37,066 nucleotides of DNA from Verrucomicrobiales bacterium (GTDB lineage: Bacteria > Verrucomicrobiota > Verrucomicrobiia > Verrucomicrobiales > V1-33): positions 1 to 37,066 of the forward strand of contig JAGNEJ010000046.1 in the NCBI GenBank assembly GCA_018003315.1, in the 5' to 3' direction. Both the position numbers and the translations under genes were made by a program. The stretch's first letter is position 1; each line of letters begins with the position of its first letter. Positions 25,174 through 34,064 of this stretch are shown piece by piece. The notes under the pieces were generated by a model. It was not told where the DNA came from and made no database searches. It saw only the letters and a list, made by a program, of their open reading frames with translations.

Positions 25174-26145
25174 ATGACAAATGACGCTTCCGCCATGGTG
25201 GACATCGACTGGTCCCGCCTGCTGCACCTGAGGGATTCCTTTCTGGAAGGCCGTGCGGGCCACAAGGATTACTGGCGGGACGAGGCGCTGCTGCGCGACT
25301 ATGACGCCACGTTCGGACGCCGCATTGCCTGGAAGTGGGACTGGGTCATCGCGGACCTGCAGCGCCGCGGCTGGACGCCGCCCGACGGCACGGTGCTGGA
25401 CTGGGGATGCGGCAGCGGAGTGGCCATCCGGACATGGGTGGAATCCTTTCCCGTGCCGGAGGCGGTCCTGCAGGACCGTTCGCCCCTGGCCGTGCGGTGG
25501 GCTTCGGAGGCCCTGCGGCGGGAGTTTCCGGGCATTGCGCTTTCCCGCAGTGCCGCTCCGGCGTTGGTGCTGGTCAGCCATGTGTTGAGTGAACTTTCTG
25601 ACGGAGCGCTGTCTGCGCTGTTGGATCAACTGCGCCGCGTCCAGTCGTTCGTGTGGGTGGAACCTGGCACGTTCGCGCAGAGCCGGGCGCTCATTGCAGT
25701 CAGGGAAACGCTGCTGGAGGAGGGTTTCCACGCGGTGGCTCCGTGCGTGCACCAGCAGAAATGCGGCATGTTGGCGGCGGAAAATGGAAATCACTGGTGC
25801 CACCATTTTGCCCGGCCCCCGGGCAATGTGTTCATGGATGCGTTCTGGTCGCACTTTTCGCGGCTCATGGGGGTGGACCTGCGGAGCCTGCCGCTGAGTT
25901 ATCTGGTCATGGACCGCCGCCCCGCGCCGCCGGTGCGCGCAGGAGCCGTACGCATCCTCGGCAGACCCAGAGTTTACAAGCCGTACGCGCTGCTGCTCGG
26001 GTGCGATGCCCCCGGCGTCCGCGAACGGTCGCTGCCCAAACGGCAGCACCCCGAATGGTTCCGCGCCCTCAAACACCACGCCCCGCTCAGCCTCCAGACA
26101 TGGAATCCGCAGCAGGGCGACATAACCGAACTCGGCGAATGGTGA
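25174..26145 (+). CDS. Rsm22-like small-subunit rRNA methyltransferase family protein
   Basis: The 323-residue protein has a class I methyltransferase fold: VLDWGCGSG (SAM-binding motif I, residues 74-82) and SHVLSEL at motif IV. The distinctive part is a cysteine/histidine cluster near residues 191-211 (APCVHQQKC then WCHHFARPP), matching the CPH-CPL-WCHF pattern of Rsm22 (METTL17), which binds an iron-sulfur cluster and assembles with the mitochondrial small subunit. The C-terminal RILGRPRVYKPYALLLGC also fits that family. I chose the ATG at 25174. ATG 25195 is possible. It lies 59 bases before lysS, same strand. Bacterial members are poorly studied. Confidence 0.82.
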   Translation: MTNDASAMVDIDWSRLLHLRDSFLEGRAGHKDYWRDEALLRDYDATFGRRIAWKWDWVIADLQRRGWTPPDGTVLDWGCGSGVAIRTWVESFPVPEAVLQDRSPLAVRWASEALRREFPGIALSRSAAPALVLVSHVLSELSDGALSALLDQLRRVQSFVWVEPGTFAQSRALIAVRETLLEEGFHAVAPCVHQQKCGMLAAENGNHWCHHFARPPGNVFMDAFWSHFSRLMGVDLRSLPLSYLVMDRRPAPPVRAGAVRILGRPRVYKPYALLLGCDAPGVRERSLPKRQHPEWFRALKHHAPLSLQTWNPQQGDITELGEW

Positions 26146-26204
26146 GCGCTGCGGTTGCAAAATTCCGCTGGCAGCGCACACTCTGCCCCCGCCATTTCCC
26201 AGCC

Positions 26205-27740
26205 ATGAATGACTCCACGCCCCCCCCAAACGAGAAAGATCCGACGGATCCGACGGATCTGTCTGATCCGACACCCCCCCCCGACCCGGGCGACCTGCTG
26301 GCGATCCGCCGGGAGAAGCTCCAGGCCTTGCGCGCCCGGGGGATCGAGGGCTTTGGCGGGCGCTACGACACCACGCATGGCCCTGGGGAGCTGCAGGCGC
26401 AGTTTGCCGAAGGCCTGGCCGTGAACGTGGCCGGCCGGATCACGGCGCGCCGCGACATGGGGAAAACGCAGTTTTTCGACATCTCCGACCTGCACGGGCG
26501 CATCCAGTGTTTTTTGAATGCCAAGGCCGCGTCGGAAGAGGTCTGCAGCCTCTTCAAGGAATGCCTGGACCTGGGTGACTGGGTGGGCGTGGAAGGCGAG
26601 ACCTTCCTGACAAAAACCGGCGAGCCGTCGATCAAGGTGCGCGGCCTGACCGTGCTCAGCAAGACGCTGCGGCCCATGCCGGACAAGTGGCACGGCGTGA
26701 CGGATCGCGAAATCAAATACCGGCAGCGCTATCTGGACCTGATGTCCAACCAGCGCAGTCGCGAAATTTTCATTCTGCGCAGCCGGATGGTGGCGGAAAT
26801 CCGGCGCTTCCTTGCCGACCGGGGATTTCTGGAAGTGGAAACGCCCATGCTCCAGGGCATCGCCGGCGGGGCCGCCGCCCGGCCGTTCGTCACCTACCAC
26901 AACGCCTTGGCGCAGGACTTCTACCTGCGCATCGCCCCGGAACTGTATTTGAAGCGCCTGCTCGTGGGCGGCTATCCGAAGGTGTTCGAACTCAACCGCA
27001 ATTTCCGCAACGAGGGCATTTCCCGCCGGCACAATCCGGAATTCACCATGCTCGAAGCCTACTGGGCGTATGCCGATTTCGAACTCATGGCTGACATGGT
27101 CGAGGAAATGGTCTGCCACCTCGCGGAGAAATTCATCGGCACCCTGAAAATCGAACATCGGGGCGAGGACGGCAGCGTGGTGCGAACGATCGACCTCACC
27201 CGTCCCTGGCGTCGCGTGCCCTACCGCGACCTGCTGCGCGGTGTGGATGCCCGGTGGTTCGACTACACACCGCAGGAACGGCGGGAACGCTGCGCCGCGC
27301 TGGGAGTGGAAATTTCCGAGGCCATGGAGGACTACGAGGTGACGCAGCAGGTGTTTGAAAAACTCGTCGAGGAAAAAACCTTCGACCCGTGCTTCGTGAC
27401 CCACGTTCCCAAGGAACTTGTCCCCCTGGCCAAACAAAATTCGGCCGACCCAAGCCTGGTCGATGTCTATGAACTGGTCATCAACGGACAGGAAATTTCC
27501 CCCGGCTATTCGGAGCTGAACGACCCTCAGGTGCAGCGCGAACGGCTGGAACACCAGGCTGGCGAGGAAGTGCAAAATCTCGACGAGGACTTCCTCCTGG
27601 CCTTGGAGCATGGCATGCCCCCGGCCGGCGGCATCGGGGTGGGAATTGACCGCCTGATCATGATGCTCACCGGAGCCGAAAGCATCCGCGACGTGGTGCT
27701 GTTCCCCCAATTGAAGGCCCGGGACTCCGGCGTTTCCTGA
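26205..27740 (+). CDS. lysS: Lysyl-tRNA synthetase, class II, with a repeat-derived N-terminus
   Basis: LysRS charges tRNA-Lys. It has 511 residues. The anticodon-binding OB domain (GRITARRDMGKTQFFDISD) is followed by class II motif 1 (FLADRGFLEVETPML), motif 2 (FELNRNFRNEGISRRHNPEFTML) and motif 3 (GIGVGIDRLIMMLTG), all intact. The first about 30 residues are odd: NEKDPTDPTDLSDPT and two Pro-Pro-Pro stretches, encoded by a nine-base GATCCGACG repeat (26238-26272) between C8 (26220-26227) and C9 (26274-26282). LysRS homology starts at about residue 32. ATG 26205 is the only good start before that, because no ATG/GTG/TTG occurs further on. Confidence 0.96.
   Translation: MNDSTPPPNEKDPTDPTDLSDPTPPPDPGDLLAIRREKLQALRARGIEGFGGRYDTTHGPGELQAQFAEGLAVNVAGRITARRDMGKTQFFDISDLHGRIQCFLNAKAASEEVCSLFKECLDLGDWVGVEGETFLTKTGEPSIKVRGLTVLSKTLRPMPDKWHGVTDREIKYRQRYLDLMSNQRSREIFILRSRMVAEIRRFLADRGFLEVETPMLQGIAGGAAARPFVTYHNALAQDFYLRIAPELYLKRLLVGGYPKVFELNRNFRNEGISRRHNPEFTMLEAYWAYADFELMADMVEEMVCHLAEKFIGTLKIEHRGEDGSVVRTIDLTRPWRRVPYRDLLRGVDARWFDYTPQERRERCAALGVEISEAMEDYEVTQQVFEKLVEEKTFDPCFVTHVPKELVPLAKQNSADPSLVDVYELVINGQEISPGYSELNDPQVQRERLEHQAGEEVQNLDEDFLLALEHGMPPAGGIGVGIDRLIMMLTGAESIRDVVLFPQLKARDSGVS
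26238..26272 (+). repeat. GATCCGACG tandem repeat inside the lysS 5' end
   Basis: The nine-base unit GATCCGACG occurs about twice, then a diverged copy (GATCTGTCT) and a partial fourth, all in frame and read as Asp-Pro-Thr. The flanking C8 and C9 tracts code for prolines. This looks like an intergenic simple repeat caught in a coding sequence. Confidence 0.65.
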
Positions 27741-27830
27741 TGCCGCCGCCATACCGGTTGCGCGGCCTCTCCGGAAGGTTTACTGGAATTTCGGATTCCG
27801 CGGTCCGCGGCCTCAACCAATGTTCAGCGC

Positions 27831-28808
27831 ATGAAATTCGCCATCAGCTTCCTCGTGATTCTCGCGTTTGCCGCCGCCGGCTACTTCCTGCATCCGCTCA
27901 TTTACGAAGCGGTGGAAAAAGGCAAGCCCAAGGACACCGTTCTCGTCGTGCAGAAAACCGTGACGGTCGATGAAAGTGGAAACGCCTCGACGACCAGCAC
28001 CGCCGCCGTGAAGGAAAAATCCGCCGCCGAAAAGCTGCTCGACAAGATGAAGGGCAAGATGCCCGACGTGCCGCTGCCCGAAACGTCCACCACCCCGACC
28101 ACCGGCGCGCAACCCTCCGGCGAAGTGGAAGACGAATGGACGCGCAAATACCCGCTGCCCAAATTCAAACCGCTCGAGGACATCACCAAAAACTGGACCT
28201 ACGTGCCCAGCAGCGTGTTTCCGCGGCGGGTCAAAGCCAAAGTGCCCATTGATTTCATCCTCGCCGCCGGAAAAACCACCGTTCCCGCCGGCATGGAACT
28301 TCTGGCCAAAGGCATGCCCTCCGGCATGGTCATCGTGAGCCGCAGCGAAACCGACACCCTGGAAGCCCAAGTCCCGCTGCCGAATACCGACCTCCAGGAA
28401 ATCGTCAGCAGGCTGTATGACCTCTATAAACAGAAGGCCGTCGCCCGCGTCATGAAACGGCGGGAGGCCGCCAAATATGCTGCCGAGCACCCCGCGCCAC
28501 CGCCGCCGCCGGAAAACGAACGGGCTAAACTCGCCGGTGCCGAACCCGCTCCCGGAGTGGGTGGACAAGTGCCGGAAATGGTGGCGGACCTCAACAGCGG
28601 AAAAGTCACCGAATTCACCGCCGCCAACATCATTCGCTGGGGGCCCATGGAATTTCAAATGGACGGAGCCAAAGGCTTCTGGGCCTGCACCGTGGTCGTC
28701 CGCATGCAGACCATTTTCGGCGACGTGGACACCGAAGTCACTGCCTACATCGCCAACGGAAAAGTCGTGAAATGGTTCTACGCCGGTTCAAAGGAACCGG
28801 TCAACTAA
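27831..28808 (+). CDS. Signal-anchored hypothetical protein of 325 residues
   Basis: A single hydrophobic segment (about residues 3-20) is followed by a Lys/Thr/Ser/Pro-rich linker to about residue 100. A small beta-rich domain (VPIDFILAAGKTTVPAGMELLAKGMPSG, then MVIVSRSETDTLEAQV, about residues 138-185) resembles SH3-like repeats common in Verrucomicrobiota. A charged Pro-rich region follows. The C-terminal domain (FWACTVVVRMQTIFGDVDTEVTAYIANGKV) looks like a beta-sheet NTF2- or Tim44-like fold. No named family is recognised. It follows lysS by 90 bases on the same strand. Likely periplasmic or attached to the inner membrane. Confidence 0.72.
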   Translation: MKFAISFLVILAFAAAGYFLHPLIYEAVEKGKPKDTVLVVQKTVTVDESGNASTTSTAAVKEKSAAEKLLDKMKGKMPDVPLPETSTTPTTGAQPSGEVEDEWTRKYPLPKFKPLEDITKNWTYVPSSVFPRRVKAKVPIDFILAAGKTTVPAGMELLAKGMPSGMVIVSRSETDTLEAQVPLPNTDLQEIVSRLYDLYKQKAVARVMKRREAAKYAAEHPAPPPPPENERAKLAGAEPAPGVGGQVPEMVADLNSGKVTEFTAANIIRWGPMEFQMDGAKGFWACTVVVRMQTIFGDVDTEVTAYIANGKVVKWFYAGSKEPVN

Positions 28809-28834
28809 TTCCGATGCGCGGCCCAGTTGATCCA

Positions 28835-28849
28835 GATCCCGGAGGGATC
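28835..28849. terminator. Hairpin after the 27831 gene
   Basis: GATCCC, loop GGA, GGGATC begins 26 bases after the stop codon. There is no T-tract. It may terminate the lysS transcript, but the evidence is only the perfect stem. The rest of 28809-29054 shows nothing else convincing. Confidence 0.3.
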
Positions 28850-29054
28850 GCGGCCGGAAGCCGGTGGTCTCGCTCGTTTCTTCCATGAGAAGGCAGTGGC
28901 GGTGATCCGGTTTATCCGGAAACGGCTCCTTCAGCCACGGCGTTTATCCCGACTCCGTGGACACGCCTTCGTTTTCCCCGTCTGCACCAAGGCGACGGAT
29001 GGGATACGCGTTTCCAGAATACCGCCGTGCTGCGCGGTCGGCTAAATCTGCGGC

Positions 29055-31109
29055 ATGAATTACCGATGGCCCTTCTCCATCCTGCTGGTCCTGCTTGGTT
29101 CGGCGGCTGCGCAGGAAAAATTCACCCCGCGTCCGTGGATCGAATACAAAACCATCATGTGGATCGGCGACTCCGCGTGGAAAAAGCCTGACAAGACACC
29201 GCTGTTCTTCCAGCGGCTGCGCGAGATGGGAATCAACACGGCGATGGTGCATGGCGATGGAAATCTGAAGCCGCTGATCGACAACAAGTTTCCCTATTAC
29301 GTGGAAAACATGGTCAACAAAGGGCTGTGCCTGAAGTGGAGCAGCAAGGTGCAGGACTGGGATGCCATGGTGACCGGTTGGGCGAAATCAGGGCGGCCGG
29401 CCTCGGCCTTTGTGCGCGACTATTGTCTGGATGATCCGCAGTGGCGATCCTGGGCAAACCGGGAAATGGCCTCTCTGGTGAAGAAAAACGCCCCACACCA
29501 GCCGCTGCTCTATGACATTCGCGACGAGCTTTCCACGACGATGTCGGCGAATCCCTTCGACTATGATTTCAGCCCGGCGGCGCTGGCATCGTTCCGAACG
29601 TGGCTCAAGGCCAGATACCGTTCACTGGAAAAGCTCAATGATCAGTGGGAAACGACCTTCGCCAACTGGGATGCGGTGATGCCATTTTCCACCGACCAGA
29701 TTAAACATCGAATGTCTGGCGGTGGTGCGATGCCGCGGGGAAAGCCGGACTGGCAAGCGGTGCAGGCGACGAAATTCGACATGGACAAGGCGCTGGCGGA
29801 CCGGACCCGGTGGAATTTCGCCCCCTGGTGTGATTTCCGGACTTACATGGACACTTCCCTGGCTGGCACCCTGGATGAACTGCGCCAGACCGCCCACCGG
29901 CTGGATCCGCACACGCCGGTGGGCATCGAAGGCACGCAGATGCCGCATGCCTTCGGAGGTTACGATCTGTGGCGGCTGAGCCAGGCGCTGGACTGGGTGG
30001 AACCGTACGACATCTGCAATGCACGGGAAATTTTTGGCTCGTTCATGCCGGACAAGCCGATCCTAACAACCGTAGGGGAGACCAATGCCCGCAGTGCACA
30101 GCGCCGCCTCTGGCATCTGCTGCTGGAGGGGGACAAAGGCTGCATTGTCTGGTGGAGCGAGGACTGCATCGACTACGGCAGCGACGACTATGCCCTAACC
30201 GGACGCGCCAAGGCGCTGGGGGGCGTGCTGCGGCAGATGACCTCGCCGCTGGCGGCTCCGCTGCTGCGCGCGCGGCGCGTGCTGGATCCGGTTTATCTGC
30301 TCTATTCGCAGCCCAGCATCCAGGTGGGCTGGCTGCTGGAGTCCACGGTGGACGGGTCCACCTGGCACCGGCGGTTTTCCAGTCATGAAGCCAGCCACAA
30401 CCGGGGAGCCCAGGTGCGCGATGGATGGCTGAAGGGCCTGCAGGATTTGGGTTTCTCCGCCCAGTTCCTGTCAACCGCCCAGCTCACCGACGGATGGAAG
30501 TCGGCGGCTGGAACGGTCCTGGTCATGCCGCAGTGTCTGGCGCTGTCGGATGCGGAAATTTCCGCCATCAAGGCTGCGCAAGGCCGTGGTGTGGTGGTCC
30601 TGACCAATGGCCAGCCCGGAGTCTTTGATGAACACGGCACTCTGCGCGCCGCACCGCCGCTGCCCACACCGGGCGTTTCCCTGGAGCAGGCCTGCGTGCT
30701 GGGTGGATCGAAGGTGTTTGCGGGGCGCGTGGGCGACTACGGCAGGGATCGCCTCAAGGGTGCAGGAGCCGAATTTTCCGCATGGCTTCCACAGCCGAAG
30801 AAAACCTCGGGCATCCCCGTCGCACAACGTGTCAGGATCTACCGGTATGAACTGGGCAAAGCCAGGCTCGTTGCCTTTGAAAGAGGCATCAGCTATTCGA
30901 TGAGCGAATCGCTGTCGCAGGCGGGCGGCAATGAGCCGTTGGAAAAGCCCGTGGACATCACCGCCAACCTGCCCGCCGGAGAGGCTTATGATCTGCGCAC
31001 AGGAAAGCACCTGGGCAGCGGCAAGGTTCAATTCACCCTGGACCCGTGGGAGCCAACGCTGGTGGCCGTCTTTCCGGAGCGGGTGGCGGACCCGCTCAAG
31101 GAACTGTGA
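29055..31109 (+). CDS. Secreted GH42-like beta-galactosidase-type protein
   Basis: This 684-residue protein has a clear signal peptide (MNYRWPFSILLVLLGSAAAQ). A TIM-barrel-like N-terminal half contains LLYDIRDELSTT, with E158 where GH42 enzymes have the acid/base in Asn-Glu, here Asp-Glu. The block FRTWLKARYRSLEKLNDQWETTF is characteristic of GH42 and relatives. GIEGTQMP (E292) and TVGE (E342) are nucleophile candidates. The middle-to-C-terminal part (VLVMPQCLALSDAEISAIKAAQGRG) resembles the trimerisation, glutamine amidotransferase-like domain of GH42. Activity is not certain because the catalytic Asn is replaced. The 246-base upstream gap holds short hairpins and nothing else I can name. 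Confidence 0.75.
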   Translation: MNYRWPFSILLVLLGSAAAQEKFTPRPWIEYKTIMWIGDSAWKKPDKTPLFFQRLREMGINTAMVHGDGNLKPLIDNKFPYYVENMVNKGLCLKWSSKVQDWDAMVTGWAKSGRPASAFVRDYCLDDPQWRSWANREMASLVKKNAPHQPLLYDIRDELSTTMSANPFDYDFSPAALASFRTWLKARYRSLEKLNDQWETTFANWDAVMPFSTDQIKHRMSGGGAMPRGKPDWQAVQATKFDMDKALADRTRWNFAPWCDFRTYMDTSLAGTLDELRQTAHRLDPHTPVGIEGTQMPHAFGGYDLWRLSQALDWVEPYDICNAREIFGSFMPDKPILTTVGETNARSAQRRLWHLLLEGDKGCIVWWSEDCIDYGSDDYALTGRAKALGGVLRQMTSPLAAPLLRARRVLDPVYLLYSQPSIQVGWLLESTVDGSTWHRRFSSHEASHNRGAQVRDGWLKGLQDLGFSAQFLSTAQLTDGWKSAAGTVLVMPQCLALSDAEISAIKAAQGRGVVVLTNGQPGVFDEHGTLRAAPPLPTPGVSLEQACVLGGSKVFAGRVGDYGRDRLKGAGAEFSAWLPQPKKTSGIPVAQRVRIYRYELGKARLVAFERGISYSMSESLSQAGGNEPLEKPVDITANLPAGEAYDLRTGKHLGSGKVQFTLDPWEPTLVAVFPERVADPLKEL

Positions 31110-31157
31110 GCCGCAACGGTTGCGCCCGGCTCCGACCGCTCGGGCGGTGCTCGTCCG

Positions 31158-32726
31158 TTATTTGGCCTGCTGCAGCAGCAGGTATTCCACACTGTCCACC
31201 AGCGCCTTCCAACTGGCGTCGATGATGTTATGGCTCACGCCCACCGTGCTCCAGCGGTTTTGGCCGTCGGTGGATTCGATGAGCACGCGGGTCTTGGCGG
31301 CGGTGCCTGCATGGCCGTCGATGATGCGCACCTTGTAGTCGGTCAGGCGCATTTGGCGGATGCCGGGAAATTCCCCTTCCAAGGCCTTGCGCATGGCGGC
31401 GTCCAGCGCATTGACCGGTCCGTCGCCGTCCGCCACGGTATAAACTTCCCGCCCGCCCAGTTCCAGTTTCACGGTGGCGGTGCAGTTGTCATAGCCGCGG
31501 GCGGCATCGCGGCGGAAGACACACTCGTATTCCTGCATTTCGAACCGCGGTGAATGGGAGCCGAGCCTGCGGCGGATCAGCAGTTCAAAGGAAGCCTCCG
31601 CGGCTTCGAACTCATAGCCTTCGCTTTCAAGCTGTTTCACGTCGTTGAGGATGGCGGCGGCTTCGGGCGCTCCCTTGTCGAGCTTGAAGCCCAGGGCCTC
31701 CGCCTTCGCCAGCACGTTGCTCTGGCCTGACATGTCGGAAATGACGATGACCTGCTCGTTGCCCACCAGGGCGGGGTCAATGTGTTCGTAGGTGCGGGCC
31801 AGTTTCTGCACCGCGTGGACATGCAGTCCGCCCTTGTGGGTAAAGGCGGCTCGACCCACGTAGGGGGCACGGATGTCGGGAGCCACATTGGCCAGCTCAT
31901 CGACAAACAGCGCCAGTTCCCGCAGTCTGGTGAGGTCCGGGGCCACGGCGATGCCCATTTTGAGCTGCAGATTGGCAATGATGGTCGTCAGGTTGCAGTT
32001 GCCCACGCGTTCTCCATAGCCATTGATGGTCCCCTGCACCTGCACCGCTCCGGCACGCACCGCCGCCAGGGCGTTGGCCACCCCCACGCCGCCGTCGTTG
32101 TGCGTGTGAATGCCCACGCCGCAGCCGAGATGGGCCACTGCCTTGGCCGTGACTTCATGGACCAATTCCGGCAGGGCGCCGCCGTTGGTTTCGCACAGCA
32201 CCACGAGGTCCGCCCCGGCTTCCCGCGCCGCACGGATCGTCGCCAGCGAATACGCCGGATCCTCGCGGTAGCTGTCGAAAAAATGTTCCGCATCATAGAG
32301 CACTTCCCGCCCCTGGCTTTTCAGAAAGCGCACGGTGTCGGCAATCATTGCCAGATTCTCCTCCAGGCTGACCTTGAACACCTCCGTCACATGCAATGGC
32401 CAGGTTTTTCCGACGATGCACACCGCTGGGGTTCCCGCTGCCAGCAGTTTCCGCACTTGTTCATCCTCCTCGACGCGGAGTTTGCCGCGCCGCGTCATGC
32501 CGAATGCGGTGAGCTTTGCATGGTTCCACCTGCGCTGCGCGGCTTCCGCGAAGAAGGCCTCGTCGCGGGGGTTGCTGCCGGGCCAACCGCCCTCGATGTA
32601 ATCGATGCCGAATTCGTCCAGTTTTTCGGCCACGCGCAGCTTGTCGGTGACGGAGAAACTGATGCCCGTTCCCTGGGTGCCGTCGCGCAGGGTGGTGTCG
32701 TAGAGGGTGACTGCCTTGGGAGTCAT
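31158..32726 (-). CDS. cimA: Citramalate synthase (CimA-type)
   Basis: CimA condenses pyruvate with acetyl-CoA to citramalate, a threonine-independent route to 2-oxobutyrate and isoleucine. The 522-residue protein starts MTPKAVTLYDTTLRDGTQGT (catalytic Arg14-Asp15 of the DRE-TIM family). It has the metal site HTHNDGGVGVANALAAV and the CimA-typical GTINGYGERVGNCNLTTI, a THKGGLHVHAV linker and a C-terminal regulatory domain ending VGVSHNIIDASWKAL. The long form and these motifs favour CimA over 2-isopropylmalate synthase, though LeuA-like substrate range cannot be excluded. I chose the ATG at 32726; the in-frame codon further upstream precedes no homology. It follows dnaN on the same strand. 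Confidence 0.9.
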   Translation of the reverse strand: MTPKAVTLYDTTLRDGTQGTGISFSVTDKLRVAEKLDEFGIDYIEGGWPGSNPRDEAFFAEAAQRRWNHAKLTAFGMTRRGKLRVEEDEQVRKLLAAGTPAVCIVGKTWPLHVTEVFKVSLEENLAMIADTVRFLKSQGREVLYDAEHFFDSYREDPAYSLATIRAAREAGADLVVLCETNGGALPELVHEVTAKAVAHLGCGVGIHTHNDGGVGVANALAAVRAGAVQVQGTINGYGERVGNCNLTTIIANLQLKMGIAVAPDLTRLRELALFVDELANVAPDIRAPYVGRAAFTHKGGLHVHAVQKLARTYEHIDPALVGNEQVIVISDMSGQSNVLAKAEALGFKLDKGAPEAAAILNDVKQLESEGYEFEAAEASFELLIRRRLGSHSPRFEMQEYECVFRRDAARGYDNCTATVKLELGGREVYTVADGDGPVNALDAAMRKALEGEFPGIRQMRLTDYKVRIIDGHAGTAAKTRVLIESTDGQNRWSTVGVSHNIIDASWKALVDSVEYLLLQQAK

Positions 32727-32764
32727 GATGGAAATAAAGTAGTCCGGCCGGCGGTGCAAACGGT

Positions 32765-32823
32765 GAAGAGAAAGCAGCGCGGCACCGCCGCCAGCCGGAT
32801 TGATCGCGTCATCCGCCGCTGCT
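32765..32823 (-). terminator. Candidate terminator of dnaN
   Basis: On the minus strand AGCAGCG (32823-32817) pairs with CGCTGCT (32779-32773). The long loop includes an inner GGAT/ATCC stem. It is followed by TTCTCTTC (32772-32765). It sits between the dnaN stop and the cimA start, and the large loop lowers confidence. Confidence 0.35.
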
Positions 32824-32855
32824 TGCGTTTCGGCTTGAATGCCCGCCCCTCCTGG

Positions 32856-33953
32856 CTACTGCGAGACGCGCATCGGCATCAGCACATAGAGGAAGGGCGC
32901 ATTAATTTTCAGCACTCCTGGGCTGCCCTCGTCGATGAGATCGAGGAATATTTCATCCACATCCAGATTGCGGAAGGGAGCCATGAGAAATTCGGGGTTG
33001 AACGCGATGTTCATGTCCGGCCCGTTGTATTTCACCGTCAGGGATTCATGCGCTTCGCCAATGTCCACCGCATTGGCCATGATCTCGATGTTGTCCTGCG
33101 AAAAGAGCAGCTTGATGGAGGTGGACTTGTCCGCTGCCAGCAGAGCCACCCGCTGCAGGGCTTTGAGGGTGGGTTCGCGCTCCATGGTGACCCGGAACTT
33201 GGCCGGGGGAGGAACCACCTGCCGGTAGTTCGGATAATTTCCCTCCACCAGCTTGCTGACCAGCAGATTTCTGTTCAATTCGAATGCAATCTCCTTCTGG
33301 CCGATGCGGATGCGCAGGTCCCCCTCGTCCGTGAGCAGTGACTGCAGCAGATAGACGCATTTGCTGGGGATGATGACCGCCGCTTCCTGGCTCGCCGGCA
33401 CTTCCACATCGAAATCCGCCACCGCCAGCCGCCGTCCATCGGTGGCCACCAGGGTCAGTTGGTTGTCCTTGAAAACTGCGTAAACTCCGTTGAGGACCTG
33501 TCGCATTTCGTCGAGGGAAATGGCGTAGGATGTCTTCTTGAGGCCGTCCTTGAGGATGCGCTGGTCCAGCTTGAATTCCTTGACATCGTCGAACTTCGTC
33601 GGAGGTGGAAATTCATCCGCAGTGCGTCCCAGGAGCTTGAAATGGGAGGAGCCGCACCGGAGGCTGACCACATTGCCCTCGCTCAGGGTTACGGTCACTT
33701 CGTCCGCCGGCAGTTCCTTGACGATGCTCGACAGCTTGCGCACTGGAAGGGTTGTCGCCCCGGGTGTTTTGACATCGGCCTCCACCCGTCCGCTCACCAA
33801 CAGGTGGAGATCGGTCGTTGTCAGGCGCACTTCACCGTTGTCGGCTTCAATGAGCACATTCGACAAAATCGGAAGCGCCGCCCGGCTGCCCACCACGTTC
33901 TGCACCTGTTGCAAGCCTTCCAAAAAGTTGTCTCTGCGAATGTGGAACTTCAT
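32856..33953 (-). CDS. dnaN: DNA polymerase III sliding clamp beta subunit
   Basis: The beta clamp tethers replicative polymerase and repair enzymes to DNA. The 365-residue protein begins MKFHIRRDNFLEGLQQVQNVV and continues through three repeated clamp domains: ALPILSNVLIEADNGEVRLT, GRRLAVADFDV, and the C-terminal FNPEFLMAPFRNL and VLMPMRVSQ, the standard termination of this family. Length is normal. It is not next to dnaA, recF or gyrB. Its neighbours are terC upstream and cimA downstream, so the classical origin-proximal arrangement is absent here. The start ATG at 33953 is unambiguous. Confidence 0.98.
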   Translation of the reverse strand: MKFHIRRDNFLEGLQQVQNVVGSRAALPILSNVLIEADNGEVRLTTTDLHLLVSGRVEADVKTPGATTLPVRKLSSIVKELPADEVTVTLSEGNVVSLRCGSSHFKLLGRTADEFPPPTKFDDVKEFKLDQRILKDGLKKTSYAISLDEMRQVLNGVYAVFKDNQLTLVATDGRRLAVADFDVEVPASQEAAVIIPSKCVYLLQSLLTDEGDLRIRIGQKEIAFELNRNLLVSKLVEGNYPNYRQVVPPPAKFRVTMEREPTLKALQRVALLAADKSTSIKLLFSQDNIEIMANAVDIGEAHESLTVKYNGPDMNIAFNPEFLMAPFRNLDVDEIFLDLIDEGSPGVLKINAPFLYVLMPMRVSQ

Positions 33954-33975
33954 AATGCGTTTCGGGGAAAGGGCA

Positions 33976-34003
33976 TCTATATCAGCCTCTTTGGGTTCTG
34001 CAA
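33976..34003 (-). promoter_or_regulatory. Candidate dnaN promoter
   Basis: On the minus strand TTGCAG (34003-33998) and TATAGA (33981-33976) are separated by 16 bases and lie about 22 bases before the dnaN ATG. Both are fair matches to sigma-70 hexamers. Confidence 0.45.
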
Positions 34004-34064
34004 CCGGTTGATTTTCCGGTGATTTCCAGCGCGCTCACGCTTCCGAAAACGGGCGGCTGGTTGA

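Noticed and set aside
25974-27752. 592-codon open frame antisense to lysS, plus similar long shadows at 5978-7501, 14227-15855, 20811-22406 and 1910-3133
   Set aside because: Each lies opposite a recognised gene; their translations are Arg/Gly/His-rich with no family features, as expected of GC-rich codon-phase shadows.
28906-28950. DnaA-box-like TTATCC motifs suggesting an origin
   Set aside because: Only two partial matches (TTATCCGG, TTATCCCG), no cluster or AT-rich unwinding region, and no dnaA nearby.
28827-29045. 72-codon open frame upstream of the GH42-like gene
   Set aside because: Starts at TTG without a ribosome binding site and has no recognisable protein features; treated as non-coding spacer.
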